Positions 1 through 8,539 of a DNA stretch of 64,000 nucleotides are shown here, in pieces. Source of the stretch: Streptantibioticus_C sp963761325 (GTDB taxonomy: Bacteria > Actinomycetota > Actinomycetes > Streptomycetales > Streptomycetaceae); contig CAVXGZ010000002.1 in NCBI GenBank assembly GCA_963761325.1, positions 1,426,001 through 1,490,000 on the forward strand, given 5' to 3'. The notes under the pieces are model-generated. The model was not told the origin of the DNA, made no database searches, and worked only from the letters and a program-made list of their open reading frames with translations. The position numbers and the translations under genes are program-made. Position 1 is the stretch's first letter, and the number at the start of each line of letters is the position of its first letter.

Positions 1-2194
1 GGAAGAGCACCCAGCGGAACAGCGGCGGGGCGGCCACGTCGATGCGCCGCGCGACGTACTCCTCCATCCGCTCGACCGCGAGCAGCTCCCGGATCGGCTC
101 GGGCTCCCGGGAGAGGTCGACCAGCGGCACGGTGACCGGTAACGGCTCGCGCACGACCTGCCGCGGTTCGCCGTCCACCTCCACGAAGGCGCTGCGCAGG
201 TGTTCGTGGCGGGCCACGACGCGGGTCAGCGCGTCCTGCAGGAGCGCGTGGTCGACGGGCCCGTCCACGTCGAGATAGGCCTGCGTGTGGTAGGCGATGT
301 TGCCGGGCAGCAGCTCGCCGAGGATCCACACCTGTTCCTGGGCGGCGGAGATCGGGGCGTCGCCGCCGCGGTCGACGGGCACCGGGCCGCGCTCGCGAAG
401 CCCGGTCCCGGTGCGGCGGTGCTCCTCGATCCACCCGGCGAGCCGCTCGACGGTCGGCCGGTCGAAGATCTCGGCCAGCGGCACCTCGGTGCCGAGCGCG
501 TCCCGGATCCGGGCGACGGTGCGGGTGGCGAGGATGGAGTGGCCGCCCATCTCGAAGAAGTTGTCGTGCCGGCCGATGGGGGCGATGTTGAGGATCTCCG
601 ACCAGATGCCGGCGAGGCTCCGCTCCAGGCCGCTGCGGGGCTCGGCGTACTCGGCGCTCAACTCCGGCCTGCCGTTGGCCGGTTCGGGCAGCGCACGGTA
701 GTCGGTCTTGCCGCTGGTGCCGCGCGGCAGCGTGTCGAGCAGCACGTAGTGGGTCGGCAGCATGTAGGCCGGAAGCGTGCCCGCCAGGTGGCCGCGCAGC
801 GCGCCGACCGCCGGTTCCCGGCCCGGTTTCCGGGCGATCCAGGCCACCAGGCGCTCGGCGCCGGTCGCGCTGCGGCGGGCGGCGACCGCGGCGGTGAGCA
901 CGTCCGGGTGGGTGAGCAGGGCGGCCTCGATCTCGTCCGGTTCGATCCGGTAGCCGCGGATGCTCAGCTGCCGGTCGGCGCGGCCGAGGAACTCCAGCGC
1001 GCCGTCGGCCCGCAGGCGGCCGAGGTCCCCGGTGCGGTAGAGCCGTGCGCTGGGGTCGGCCGAGAAGGCGTCGGGCACGAACCGCTCGGCGGTCAGGTCC
1101 GGCCGGCCGCGGTAGCCGCGCGCGACCCCGCCGCCGCCGATGTGGATCTCGCCGGTCGCGCCGTCGGCGACCGGCCGCCCGTCCGCGCCGAGCAGGTGGA
1201 TCCGCACGCCGTCCAGGGGCCGGCCGATCGGCACGCTCCCTTCCGCGTCGGCCGGCGAGCACACCCAGTAGGTGGAGGTGATGGTGGCCTCGGTCGGCCC
1301 GTACTGGTTCTGCAGCTCGGCCGCTTCGCACACCGCGAAGAACCGTCCGACGAGCTCCGGCGGCAGGATCTCCGCACCGCTGACGACGAGCCGTACGGAG
1401 GCCAACTGCTCGGCGATGCCCGGCAGTTCGAGTACCTGGGTGAGCATCGCGGGCACCACGTCCCAGAACGTGACGCGGTGGCGGGCCAGCAGCGCCGCCA
1501 GCGCGGCGGGATCCCGGCGCGCGCGGGCGTCGGCGATCACCAGCCGGGCGCCGTGCGTCAGCGGGGCGAAGATCTCCAGGACGGAGGCGTCGAAGGCGAA
1601 GGAGTGGGTGAGGATCCCGACGTCCCCCGGGGTGAGCCGGTACAACTCGCCGACGGTCCGCAGCAGCCGCGCGACGCTCGCGTGGTGCACCTCGACGCCC
1701 TTGGGCCGCCCGGTGGAGCCGGAGGTGTAGATGACGTACGCGAGGTCGTCGCCGTCGGGCTCCCGCACCGGGCCGCCCTGCGGGTCCGGTCGCCGGCCGG
1801 CCTCCCGTGCCAGGTCGAACACCGGCACCCCGGACCCGGGCAGCCGGTCGCGCTGGCCGGGGCCGATCAGCACGGCGGCGAGGCCCGCGTTCCCGGCCAG
1901 GTAGGCGAGGCGGTCACGGGGATGGGCGGGGTCGAGGGGCACGTAGGCCGCGCCCGCCTTGAGCACCCCGAGCAGCCCGGCGACCAACTCGGGCCCGGGC
2001 AGGGCGAGTACGCCCACGCAGGCGCCGAGGCCCACGCCGGCTCCGCGCAGGGTGGCGGCCACGCCGTCGGCCCACCGGTCGAGTTCGGCATAGCTGACGG
2101 CGTACTCCCGGTGTTCCAGGGCGACGGCGTCGGGTGTCCTCGCCGCCTGCGCCTCGAACAGGCCGGCGACGGTCATCTCGGTAGCGACGGGCAT
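1..2194 (-). CDS. Non-ribosomal peptide synthetase, A-PCP-C start (3' end outside window)
   Basis: About 731 residues are visible before the gene leaves the left edge. Residues 1-510 form an adenylation domain: A3 motif YTSGSTGRPKG near 157, A5 QYGPTEA near 298, A7 YRTGDL near 386, A8 near 404-418, and A10 GTSGK near 492. A carrier domain follows with FFEMGGHS (phosphopantetheine Ser about 553), then the start of a condensation domain (SAAQEQVW near 617). No condensation domain precedes the A domain, so this looks like a loading or first module. By eye the pocket residues read D-A-L-D-V-S-Q-I-T-K; I do not recognise a substrate from that. The ATG at 2194 is preceded by GGAGG at good spacing. 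Family certain; product unknown. Confidence 0.93.
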   Translation of the reverse strand, partial: MPVATEMTVAGLFEAQAARTPDAVALEHREYAVSYAELDRWADGVAATLRGAGVGLGACVGVLALPGPELVAGLLGVLKAGAAYVPLDPAHPRDRLAYLAGNAGLAAVLIGPGQRDRLPGSGVPVFDLAREAGRRPDPQGGPVREPDGDDLAYVIYTSGSTGRPKGVEVHHASVARLLRTVGELYRLTPGDVGILTHSFAFDASVLEIFAPLTHGARLVIADARARRDPAALAALLARHRVTFWDVVPAMLTQVLELPGIAEQLASVRLVVSGAEILPPELVGRFFAVCEAAELQNQYGPTEATITSTYWVCSPADAEGSVPIGRPLDGVRIHLLGADGRPVADGATGEIHIGGGGVARGYRGRPDLTAERFVPDAFSADPSARLYRTGDLGRLRADGALEFLGRADRQLSIRGYRIEPDEIEAALLTHPDVLTAAVAARRSATGAERLVAWIARKPGREPAVGALRGHLAGTLPAYMLPTHYVLLDTLPRGTSGKTDYRALPEPANGRPELSAEYAEPRSGLERSLAGIWSEILNIAPIGRHDNFFEMGGHSILATRTVARIRDALGTEVPLAEIFDRPTVERLAGWIEEHRRTGTGLRERGPVPVDRGGDAPISAAQEQVWILGELLPGNIAYHTQAYLDVDGPVDHALLQDALTRVVARHEHLRSAFVEVDGEPRQVVREPLPVTVPLVDLSREPEPIRELLAVERMEEYVARRIDVAAPPLFRWVLF

Positions 2195-2663
2195 CCATTT
2201 CCTCCGCAAGGTCGAACGGCCGCGTCCGATCGATGCCGTGACATCGAGAAGCGCTTCGCCGCTCCGTTTCGTCGAACATCCGCATTCCGCTCCGCCGCAC
2301 GAAGGACGACGGAAGAACTCCCCTGTCCCGCCGGCCGGATCTCCGCGCTCACCCGGCCGGGAGACCACGCGCCCGTGCTCGCGCGGCTTCCGCGGCCGGG
2401 CCCGCCGGGGTCCCGCCATTCGACCCCGCCGGGCGGGCCGGCCCCCGCACCCCGAGGGCGTGGACACGACCATCCGTGCCCACGCCCCGGCCCGCTGGGA
2501 TCGCCACTCAACGCCGGCGTCTTCGTCCGGCCGGCGGTGTGCCCGGCGTGCGGGCCGGACACCCGCCCGGCCCGCACCGGACCGAGCCGCAGAGGTTCCA
2601 CGTCTCCCCCAAGCCCTGTCCACCAGGTGGCGCATACGAAGGTCCGCCGTTTTCCCGCCCTTG

Positions 2664-2693
2664 ACCATAAGAACCTTCCAACCGGTTTGTCAA
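2664..2693 (-). promoter_or_regulatory. Candidate sigma70-type promoter for the NRPS gene
   Basis: On the minus strand a perfect -35 TTGACA (2688-2693) is followed after 18 bp by TATGGT (2664-2669). It points at the NRPS gene and would give a leader of roughly 460 nt. It lies in a conspicuously AT-richer patch. The -35 overlaps an operator-like inverted repeat. Assignment is by eye. Confidence 0.5.
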
Positions 2694-2716
2694 TTAGTTG
2701 ACTACCTTGTCAATTT
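2689..2716. promoter_or_regulatory. Operator-like inverted repeat overlapping NRPS promoter
   Basis: GTCAA-TTAG-TTGAC (2689-2702) is a perfect 5-bp inverted repeat. A third GTCAA half-site occurs 20 bp downstream at 2709-2713, about two helical turns from the first. It overlaps the -35 box of the candidate NRPS promoter, so a bound repressor would block it. The protein that binds is unknown; the divergent XRE-TPR regulator is the nearest candidate. Confidence 0.4.
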
Positions 2717-2849
2717 CGTCTCTTCCGTGGTTCGGTATGCCGTGCCGCGCGGGGGAGTCCGGCGCTGACCGGGAGCGGTGGACCTCGCCCGCGCGGTCCA
2801 CGGATGTTCACCGAGGGGCAGCGCCCCGCCAGCACCCACGGAGACGGCA

Positions 2850-3017
2850 ATGGACCACCACGCCAGGACGGTCATCGCGGCGCCCGCGATCCTCGGGGCC
2901 GCGGAATCGGGTCACCATGGGCCCGCTGTCTCCGCGTTACCCTCGAATGGCGGCCGGGCCGTCCCCGCGCCGCCCGGCTGCCGGGCCGCCTCGGACGCCG
3001 AGATCGACTGGCCGTGA
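2850..3017 (+). CDS. Possible small ORF, unknown
   Basis: A 55-codon frame starts at an ATG preceded by GGAG at about 7 nt. The product begins MDHHARTVIAAPAILGAA, which resembles the hydrophobic start of a signal peptide, and ends EIDWP. There is no recognisable domain and no Cys-rich core. It could be a remnant of a secreted protein or chance coding in GC-rich DNA. Only the ribosome binding site argues for it. Confidence 0.2.
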   Translation: MDHHARTVIAAPAILGAAESGHHGPAVSALPSNGGRAVPAPPGCRAASDAEIDWP

Positions 3018-3138
3018 ACCGGGCGTCCGGCGCCGATGATTATCCCGTTGACATTTCATGGAAATAGCATTGCCAAAGTAGTGACATGGAATGGAACGGA
3101 ATTGACAGCCGTGTTGCCCGAGCGGCAACCTTGGCGCC

Positions 3139-4374
3139 ATGTCTCGTCGTATGGACTCCATCCCGGAACAGCCGTTGTTCGGCCGCCGGCTCCGCGAACT
3201 GCGAATCCGGCACGGGTTGTCGCAGGTGCAACTCGCCGGCACCGAAATCTCCACCGCCTACCTGTCGCGGCTGGAATCCGGCGACCGTCCGCCCACCCAG
3301 CGGGTGCTGTCCTACCTCTGCGCCCGGCTGGAGGTGGAGCCCTCGGCGTTCCGCGGTTCGGCGGGCAGCGCCCTGGCCCGGGCGCTGGCCACGGTGGCCG
3401 CCGCCGGGGAGTCCGCGAAGACCGTCCAGGTCCTGGAACGCGCCCTCGAACAGGAGGAGGACGGCGACGCCGCCCTGCGCTGGCAGGCCCACTGGCTGCT
3501 CGCCCGCTGCTACCAGACGCAGGGCAGGTGCGGTGAGGAACTGTCCGCGCTGCGCGAGTTGACCCGGCTCAGCGACGAGACCGACGTCCCGGACCTGCGC
3601 GTCCGCTCACGGGTCAGGCTCGCCCGCCGGCAGCGCGCCTCCGGCGACCTCGCCCTCGCCCTCGCCAGCGCCACCGAGGCCCTCGCCATGGCCGAGGAGC
3701 ACGAGCTGGCACCCCGCGACGTCATCGAGGCGCTCCTCACCCTGGTCTCGGTGGACGCGGAGAGCGGCCGGCTGCTCGAAGCCCGGGCGCGCGCCGACCG
3801 GTTGCTCCGCGCGCTCGACGACGACCTGCCAGCGCGGCTCCAGGTGGAGGCCCTGTGGACGGCCGCCACCGTGCGGGTGCGGCAGGGCGGCCGGGACGCC
3901 GCCGTCGAACTGCTGCGGCAGGCCCTCGAACGGCTGCCCAGCAACGAGGACCCGGTCCTGTGGATGCGGCTGCGCCTCGCCGCCGCCTCCCTCTACCTGC
4001 AGATGGACCCGCGCGACACCGAACAGGCCCGGTTGCGCCTCGAAGAGGCCAGGGCCGCGGCCGAGCTGATCGGCATGCCCCTGCACCACCGCGAAGTGCT
4101 GATCCTCCAGTGCCAGCTCGCCCTCCACGAAGGACGGTACGAGGACGCCCGCGGGTTCAGCGACCAGCTCGGCGACCGGGCCGAAGGCGTCAGCCTGCGC
4201 GATCGGGTACGCCTGGGCATCCTCCGCAACCAGCTGGCCATCATCGGCGGCGACCGGACCACCGCCGTGCTCGACATGGAACGCATGGCCAAGGAGGCGC
4301 AGGAGTCCTCCAACGTGGAACTGTCCGCCGAGGTATGGCGCGCCCTCGCCGAGACCCTCGCCCTCAACGGCTGA
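3139..4374 (+). CDS. XRE-family HTH regulator with TPR-like C-terminal region
   Basis: The 411-residue protein has an N-terminal helix-turn-helix of the XRE/Cro type (about residues 13-68; FGRRLRELRIRHGLSQ, then AYLSRLESGDRPPT). An all-helical, Arg/Ala/Glu-rich region follows that looks like repeated TPR hairpins. Such proteins in streptomycetes often act as pathway regulators, sometimes sensing peptides through the TPR part. It is divergent from the NRPS gene across a 0.9-kb regulatory gap, so local control of that gene is plausible but inferred. ATG 3139 lacks a clear Shine-Dalgarno; a second ATG at 3154 is possible. Confidence 0.85.
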   Translation: MSRRMDSIPEQPLFGRRLRELRIRHGLSQVQLAGTEISTAYLSRLESGDRPPTQRVLSYLCARLEVEPSAFRGSAGSALARALATVAAAGESAKTVQVLERALEQEEDGDAALRWQAHWLLARCYQTQGRCGEELSALRELTRLSDETDVPDLRVRSRVRLARRQRASGDLALALASATEALAMAEEHELAPRDVIEALLTLVSVDAESGRLLEARARADRLLRALDDDLPARLQVEALWTAATVRVRQGGRDAAVELLRQALERLPSNEDPVLWMRLRLAAASLYLQMDPRDTEQARLRLEEARAAAELIGMPLHHREVLILQCQLALHEGRYEDARGFSDQLGDRAEGVSLRDRVRLGILRNQLAIIGGDRTTAVLDMERMAKEAQESSNVELSAEVWRALAETLALNG

Positions 4375-4444
4375 TCGCCGCCGCACGAGTCCGCCCGGCG
4401 GAAACGGCTCGCCCGCCCGGCCGCATGGATGTACCATCTTCCGC

Positions 4445-4979
4445 ATGAATATGCGCTCGGTCTCCTTCGACCACCCCGACGCCGTCGACGCTCAACGACC
4501 GCGTCCAGCTCGAGTACGCCGAGCGCTACGGGGACGAGGGCGACGTCACTCCGCTCGCCCCGGCCATGTTCGAGCCGCCGCGGGGCCTGTACCTCGTCTG
4601 CTACGACGACCACGGCACCCCGGTCGCCACCGGCGGCTGGCGCGGTCAGGACGAGAACGACGAGGGGTACGCGGACGGCGACGCGGAGATCAAGCGCATG
4701 TACGTGATCCCCTCGGCGCGCGGCCGCGGCCTGTCCCGGCTGGTGCTGGCCGCCCTGGAGGACGACGCCCGTGCCGCCGGCCGCACCCGCATGGTCCTGG
4801 AGACCGGCGCCAGGCAGCCCGAGGCCATCGCCCTCTACGCCTCCAGCGGCTACCAGCCCTGCACCCGGTTCGGCCACTACCGCTTCCACGAGCTCAGCCG
4901 CTGCTACGCCAAGCCGCTGGCCGCCGCCACCCGGCCGGGCGCACCGCCGCACGCCGTCGCCGGGGTGCCGGTCAGATGA
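4445..4979 (+). pseudogene. GNAT N-acetyltransferase, frameshifted
   Basis: The N-terminus (MNMRSVSFDHPDAV, from ATG 4445) and the body (LNDRVQLEYAERYGDEG..., through EIKRMYVIPSARGRG to LYASSGYQP) lie in two frames. They join at about 4484-4491 by one extra or two missing bases. The body has the GNAT acetyl-CoA loop (RxxGxG-like, about 4700-4740). Read across the break it is about 177 residues, a normal GNAT length. No other damage is visible, so an indel error is as likely as decay. The stop overlaps the 3' end of the convergent peptidase gene. Confidence 0.75.
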
Positions 4980-5622
4980 CGGCCGCGTGGTCCCCGTCGA
5001 CCAGCAGCACCTGCCCGTCCCGCAGCGTGCGGTGCGGCGTGCCTTCGGCCCGGTAGCGCTCGGCCACCCTGCCGCACGCCTCGGTCTCGAAGTGGCCGGG
5101 CGAGTCGACGTGCGGAACGAAGGCATGGTCCAGGACGCCCAGCCCCTGCCAGACCGCCTCGTCGCCCCAGGTCTCCTGGACGTGCCGGGGGAAGTCGCAC
5201 AACTCCAGCCCCCGCAGGCTCGGCGCGAGCACGCAGGGCCCGGCGCTGTATCCCGCGTAGACGATCGTGTCCTGCCGCAGCCTGCCGACCAGCGCCTCGT
5301 CCGCGCCGCTGCGCGCCATCGCGTACCGCAGCATGAAGGCGTTGCCTCCCCGGACCCAGACCGCCGGAAATGCGGCCAGGGCCGCCGCCACGTCCGCCGC
5401 GGGCCGGCCGAAGAAGTCCCGAAGGTCCAACTCCCTTGGGCGGAAGCCCAGTTCGGCCAACGCGCCGATCTCGCGTTCGACCGCGGCCCGCCGGATCTCC
5501 TCCGGCGCGGAATCCATCGCGTCGGCGATCACGGCGACCTCACCGGGACCGGAGTCTCCGAGGAGGCCGACCAACCGGTCGGGGTTGTCGCCCAAGCGGA
5601 AAGAGGAGAGATAGAGACGCAT
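4972..5622 (-). CDS. Peptidase E-like (S51 family) protein
   Basis: This 216-residue protein fits the S51 family (peptidase E, Asp-dipeptidase, and cyanophycinase relatives). It has the WVRGGNAFML segment (about residues 89-98) and the nucleophile elbow YAGYSAGPCVL with the catalytic Ser (about 122-132), plus the late FVPHVDSPGHF segment. These enzymes are cytoplasmic serine hydrolases cleaving dipeptides with N-terminal Asp, or related substrates. Several streptomycete copies are uncharacterised, so the exact substrate is unknown. It converges with the GNAT gene, overlapping it by a few bases. The ATG at 5622 has only a weak AGG upstream. Confidence 0.85.
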   Translation of the reverse strand: MRLYLSSFRLGDNPDRLVGLLGDSGPGEVAVIADAMDSAPEEIRRAAVEREIGALAELGFRPRELDLRDFFGRPAADVAAALAAFPAVWVRGGNAFMLRYAMARSGADEALVGRLRQDTIVYAGYSAGPCVLAPSLRGLELCDFPRHVQETWGDEAVWQGLGVLDHAFVPHVDSPGHFETEACGRVAERYRAEGTPHRTLRDGQVLLVDGDHAAVI

Positions 5623-5710
5623 CCGAGGAACCTAGCGAGTTGACGACCGGTCGGCCCCGGAATTTCTCTCGCACCGTCCACATCGAACAGACCGGACTAT
5701 TCTCCCGCCG

Positions 5711-5948
5711 CTGACCGATTACCCGGCGAACGAAGCCGCGATCCAGCAGTGGAGCGGCTTTCCGCGTGAGGTGATGGAGGCGATGGATCCCGACGGGGAC
5801 TTCGCCGAACGCCACCCGGTCAACCCCGTTCCGCTGCGGATGCCGGGCGACGTACGCGACCGGCGCGCCCTGGACGCGGGATGCGGTCAGGGCTACGTCA
5901 GCCGCATGCCGGCCGCCCGCGGTGCCCGGGTCGTCGGTGCCGATCGCC
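5711..5948 (+). pseudogene. N-terminal remnant of a class I SAM methyltransferase
   Basis: The frame reads TDYPANEAAIQQWSGFPRE, then MDPDGDFAERH, then RALDAGCGQGYVSRM and ARGARVVGAD. That is the start and motif I (DAGCGQG) of a SAM-dependent methyltransferase. After motif I the similarity ends and the frame becomes Arg-rich noise, so motifs II-IV and the C-terminal half are missing. No good start codon is present (CTG at 5711). The same frame runs on into the PadR gene, which would give a spurious fused protein. It is a deletion remnant. Confidence 0.6.
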
Positions 5949-6052
5949 GCGGCCGAACGCGGCTGAACCGGTCCTCGCCCCGACGCCGCCCGACCGCGCG
6001 CAGTCGTTCCGTCGCCCGGAAGCCCGGCGGGCGGGATCACGTCCCTGTGTAT

Positions 6053-6080
6053 GCTCGGATCCGAGTAATCGAGTCCGAGC
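6053..6080. promoter_or_regulatory. Inverted repeat upstream of padR-type gene
   Basis: GCTCGGA (6053-6059) and TCCGAGC (6074-6080) are perfect 7-bp arms 14 bp apart. The left part also contains the palindrome TCGGATCCGA. It lies 66 bp before the PadR start and is a candidate autoregulatory operator for the PadR/monooxygenase unit. It does not resemble the classical PadR ATGTAT-type site. Confidence 0.4.
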
Positions 6081-6145
6081 GTTACGCCCTCGCGGAGCGC
6101 CCGGGGCCGATCCCGCCTGCCCGGACCGCCGTCGTGGAGGATGAG

Positions 6146-6733
6146 ATGTCCGCCAAACGCCCCGCCAACCCCCTGGCCCTCGCCGTGCTGGGCCTGCTGC
6201 TCGAAGCGCCCACGCACCCGCACGCCATGGCGACCACCCTGCGCGAACGGGGAATGGACGCCGCCTTCAAACTGACCACCGGATCGCTCTACGACACCGT
6301 GCGGGCGCTCGCCCGGGACGGCTGGATCGAGGCGGCCGACACCGAGCGGGTGGGCAGCCGCCCGGCGCGCACCGTCTACCGCCACACCGAGGCGGGGCGT
6401 CGCCACTTCACCGAGTGGCTGGACGAGTTGATCCGCGAGCCGTTCCAGGAGTACCCGCGGTTCCTGTCCGCCGTCGGCTACCTGGGCGCTCTCGGCCGCC
6501 AGCGCGCCGGCCAGGCACTGCGCGAGCGGGCGAACGCCCTGCGCAAGCGCATCGAGGAGACCGACCGCGGATACCGCGCGGCACGCGAGGACCACCACGC
6601 CCCCCGGCTGTTCGTCATCGAGGCGGAGTACGCCCAGGCCATGGCGCGCGCGGAACTCGACTGGGTGCTCGGCATCGCCGACGAGATCGATGCCGGCACC
6701 CTGGAGTGGCCGGAGGCGTCCGCCGATGCCTGA
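6146..6733 (+). CDS. PadR-family transcriptional regulator
   Basis: The 195-residue protein begins MSAKRPANPLALAVLGLLLE and carries the PadR winged helix (about residues 10-85; TGSLYDTVRALARDGWIEAA, then a VYRHTEAGRRHF-type wing). A long C-terminal dimerisation helix follows (GYRAAREDHHAPRLFVIEAE). PadR proteins are ligand-responsive repressors that often control an adjacent resistance or detoxification gene. Its stop overlaps the start of the downstream FAD monooxygenase by 8 bp, so the two are surely co-transcribed and probably translationally coupled. I chose ATG 6146 because everything upstream in frame is a methyltransferase remnant and spacer. Confidence 0.88.
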   Translation: MSAKRPANPLALAVLGLLLEAPTHPHAMATTLRERGMDAAFKLTTGSLYDTVRALARDGWIEAADTERVGSRPARTVYRHTEAGRRHFTEWLDELIREPFQEYPRFLSAVGYLGALGRQRAGQALRERANALRKRIEETDRGYRAAREDHHAPRLFVIEAEYAQAMARAELDWVLGIADEIDAGTLEWPEASADA

Positions 6734-8282
6734 CACCCGCACCCCCGACGCGCCGCCCGTCCCGCATCCCTCCGCACCGCGCCCGCCGGCCGCCGCGCGC
6801 CACGCCGACGCGGACGTCCTCGTCGTCGGCGCCGGTCCCGCCGGCCTCATGCTGGCCGGCGAGTTGGGATCCGCCGGAGTGCGCACGGTCCTGATCGAAC
6901 GCGAACCGGCCCCGCCCGGCTTCTGCCGCGGCTTCAACCTCAACGCCCGCAGCCTGGAACTGCTCGACCGCCGCGGGCTCGCCGACCGTTTCCTCGCGGA
7001 GGGACCGACCGTCCCGACCACCGCCTTCGTCGGGGCCTCCCGGCTCGACCTGTCCGCCATGCGCACCGACCACCCCTACGCCCTGGGCATCGCGCAGACC
7101 AGGGTGGAGGAACTGCTCGCCGAACGGGCCGCGCGCTGCGACGTGCCCGTGCGGCGCGGCCACCGGCTCACCGGCCTGCGCGAGGACGGCACCGGGGTGA
7201 CCGCCGAAGTCGAGGCGCCCGACGGGCCGTTGCTCGTGCGCTGCCGGTGGCTGGCCGGCTGCGACGGCGGCCGCAGCACGGTGCGCGCACTCGCCGGCAT
7301 CCCCTTCCCCGGCACGCCCGCCCGCCGCTTCACTCTGCTCGGCGACGTGGTCCTCGCCGATCCGCGGGACCTCGCCTTCGGGGTGACCACCGGCCCCGGC
7401 GGCACGGTGTTCGCCATCCCGCGCCCTGGCTACGTGCGGCTGATCACCGCCGACCCGCGACCGCCCGCCGATCCGCACGAACCGGTCGCCCCGGACCGCT
7501 TCCAGCAGGCGCTGGACCAGGTGCTCGGGCGCCGCGTCGACATCGCCGAGTTCCGCTGGCTGACCCGCTTCGGCGACGCGGCCCGGCTGGCCGAACGGCT
7601 GCGGCGCGGACGGGTGTTGCTGGCCGGCGACGCCGCACACGTCCACCCGCCGGCCGGCGCCATCGGCGTCAACGCCGCGATCGACGACACGATGAACCTG
7701 GGCTGGAAGCTCTCCCTCGTCGCGCGCGGGCAGGCCCCCGACACCCTGCTCGACACCTACCACACCGAACGCCACGCGGCCGGCGCCACGTTGCTCCGCA
7801 ACACCCGGGCCCAAGCCGTCCTCGCCTCCGCCGACGAACAGTTGGCACCGGTGCGCGAACTCCTCGCCGAACTGGCCCACTCCGACCGGACGGCCGGCCA
7901 CCTCGCCGAAACGATCACCGGTGTCGGCACCCGCTACCCCACCCCGCACGCGTCCGGCCACCCCTGGGCGGGCCGCCTCGTCCCGAACATCCCGCTGCGG
8001 CACGGCGACCTCCTCACCTTGCTGGCCCGCCCCGGCGCCGGCGGCGTCCTGCTCCTGGCCGACGCCTCCCCAACCAGCCCTCTCCGCACCGCGGTCGTCC
8101 CCTGGTCGGACCGCGTCACCCCGGCGCCCGCCCAACCCGGCGCCCTCCCCGACGCCTTCGCCGTCCTCGTCCGCCCCGACGGCCACGCCGCCTGGATCGG
8201 CACCGCTCCGGATTCCCCCGAGACCGCCGTGGTCGGGCTGGAGGCCGCCGTACACAACTGGTTCGGGTTTCCGGCGAGTTGA
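6726..8282 (+). CDS. FAD-dependent aromatic monooxygenase
   Basis: A 518-residue class A flavoprotein hydroxylase. The dinucleotide fold is at residues 21-60 (VLVVGAGPAGLMLAGELG). The DG motif is GCDGGRSTVRALAG and the FAD ribityl-binding GD motif is LLAGDAAHVHPPAGAIGVN. A C-terminal thioredoxin-like domain completes the polyketide hydroxylase/rifampicin monooxygenase architecture. Such enzymes use NADPH and O2 to hydroxylate phenolic aromatics, either in tailoring or in antibiotic inactivation. With its own PadR repressor and no biosynthetic neighbours, detoxification or resistance is more likely than biosynthesis, but this is inference. The ATG sits inside the end of the PadR gene. Confidence 0.88.
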   Translation: MPDTRTPDAPPVPHPSAPRPPAAARHADADVLVVGAGPAGLMLAGELGSAGVRTVLIEREPAPPGFCRGFNLNARSLELLDRRGLADRFLAEGPTVPTTAFVGASRLDLSAMRTDHPYALGIAQTRVEELLAERAARCDVPVRRGHRLTGLREDGTGVTAEVEAPDGPLLVRCRWLAGCDGGRSTVRALAGIPFPGTPARRFTLLGDVVLADPRDLAFGVTTGPGGTVFAIPRPGYVRLITADPRPPADPHEPVAPDRFQQALDQVLGRRVDIAEFRWLTRFGDAARLAERLRRGRVLLAGDAAHVHPPAGAIGVNAAIDDTMNLGWKLSLVARGQAPDTLLDTYHTERHAAGATLLRNTRAQAVLASADEQLAPVRELLAELAHSDRTAGHLAETITGVGTRYPTPHASGHPWAGRLVPNIPLRHGDLLTLLARPGAGGVLLLADASPTSPLRTAVVPWSDRVTPAPAQPGALPDAFAVLVRPDGHAAWIGTAPDSPETAVVGLEAAVHNWFGFPAS

Positions 8283-8316
8283 ACGGGACCGTGCCGCCCT
8301 GTGCCATGGTGGTCGG

Positions 8317-8451
8317 ATGGCCGGCGAGGTGAGGTTCGCGCCCGATCTGTACCGGGGGACCGCCCGGCTCACCCCCCACGCCACCCGCGGCCACCTCACC
8401 GAAACGGTCGGCTTCGCCTACGAACTGGCCCGCAAACCGGCCGCCGCGTGA
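8317..8451 (+). other. Short ORF, possible methyltransferase N-terminal scrap
   Basis: A 44-codon frame starts MAGEVRFAPDLYRGTARLT. The FAPDLYRGTA string resembles the start of small SAM methyltransferases, but no motif I follows and the rest is unrecognised. It is downstream of the monooxygenase with no evident ribosome binding site. It is probably a remnant, or non-coding. Confidence 0.2.
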
Positions 8452-8539
8452 CGGCCGGGCAGCGACGACGGCGGGTTCCGCGCGGGCGGTCAGGCAGTCG
8501 TAGAAGCCGGTCCGCCGGGGCAACACGGGGACTCGACGC

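Larger units (their letters stand above)
2195..3138. other. Long divergent intergenic region between NRPS and XRE regulator
   Basis: This 944-bp gap separates two divergently transcribed genes. It holds the NRPS promoter and operator-like repeat (2664-2716), one possible 55-codon ORF (2850-3017) and an AT-richer stretch just before the XRE gene (3035-3110). That stretch contains two TTGACA hexamers (3048-3053, 3102-3107) and the small palindrome TTTCATGGAAA (3054-3064). I see no RNA gene or mobile element in it. Confidence 0.6.

Noticed and set aside
200..2701. 833-codon open frame on the plus strand across the NRPS region
   Set aside because: It is antisense to a gene with perfect A, PCP and C motifs. 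The translation is compositionally biased and without any domain; a common artefact of GC-rich DNA.
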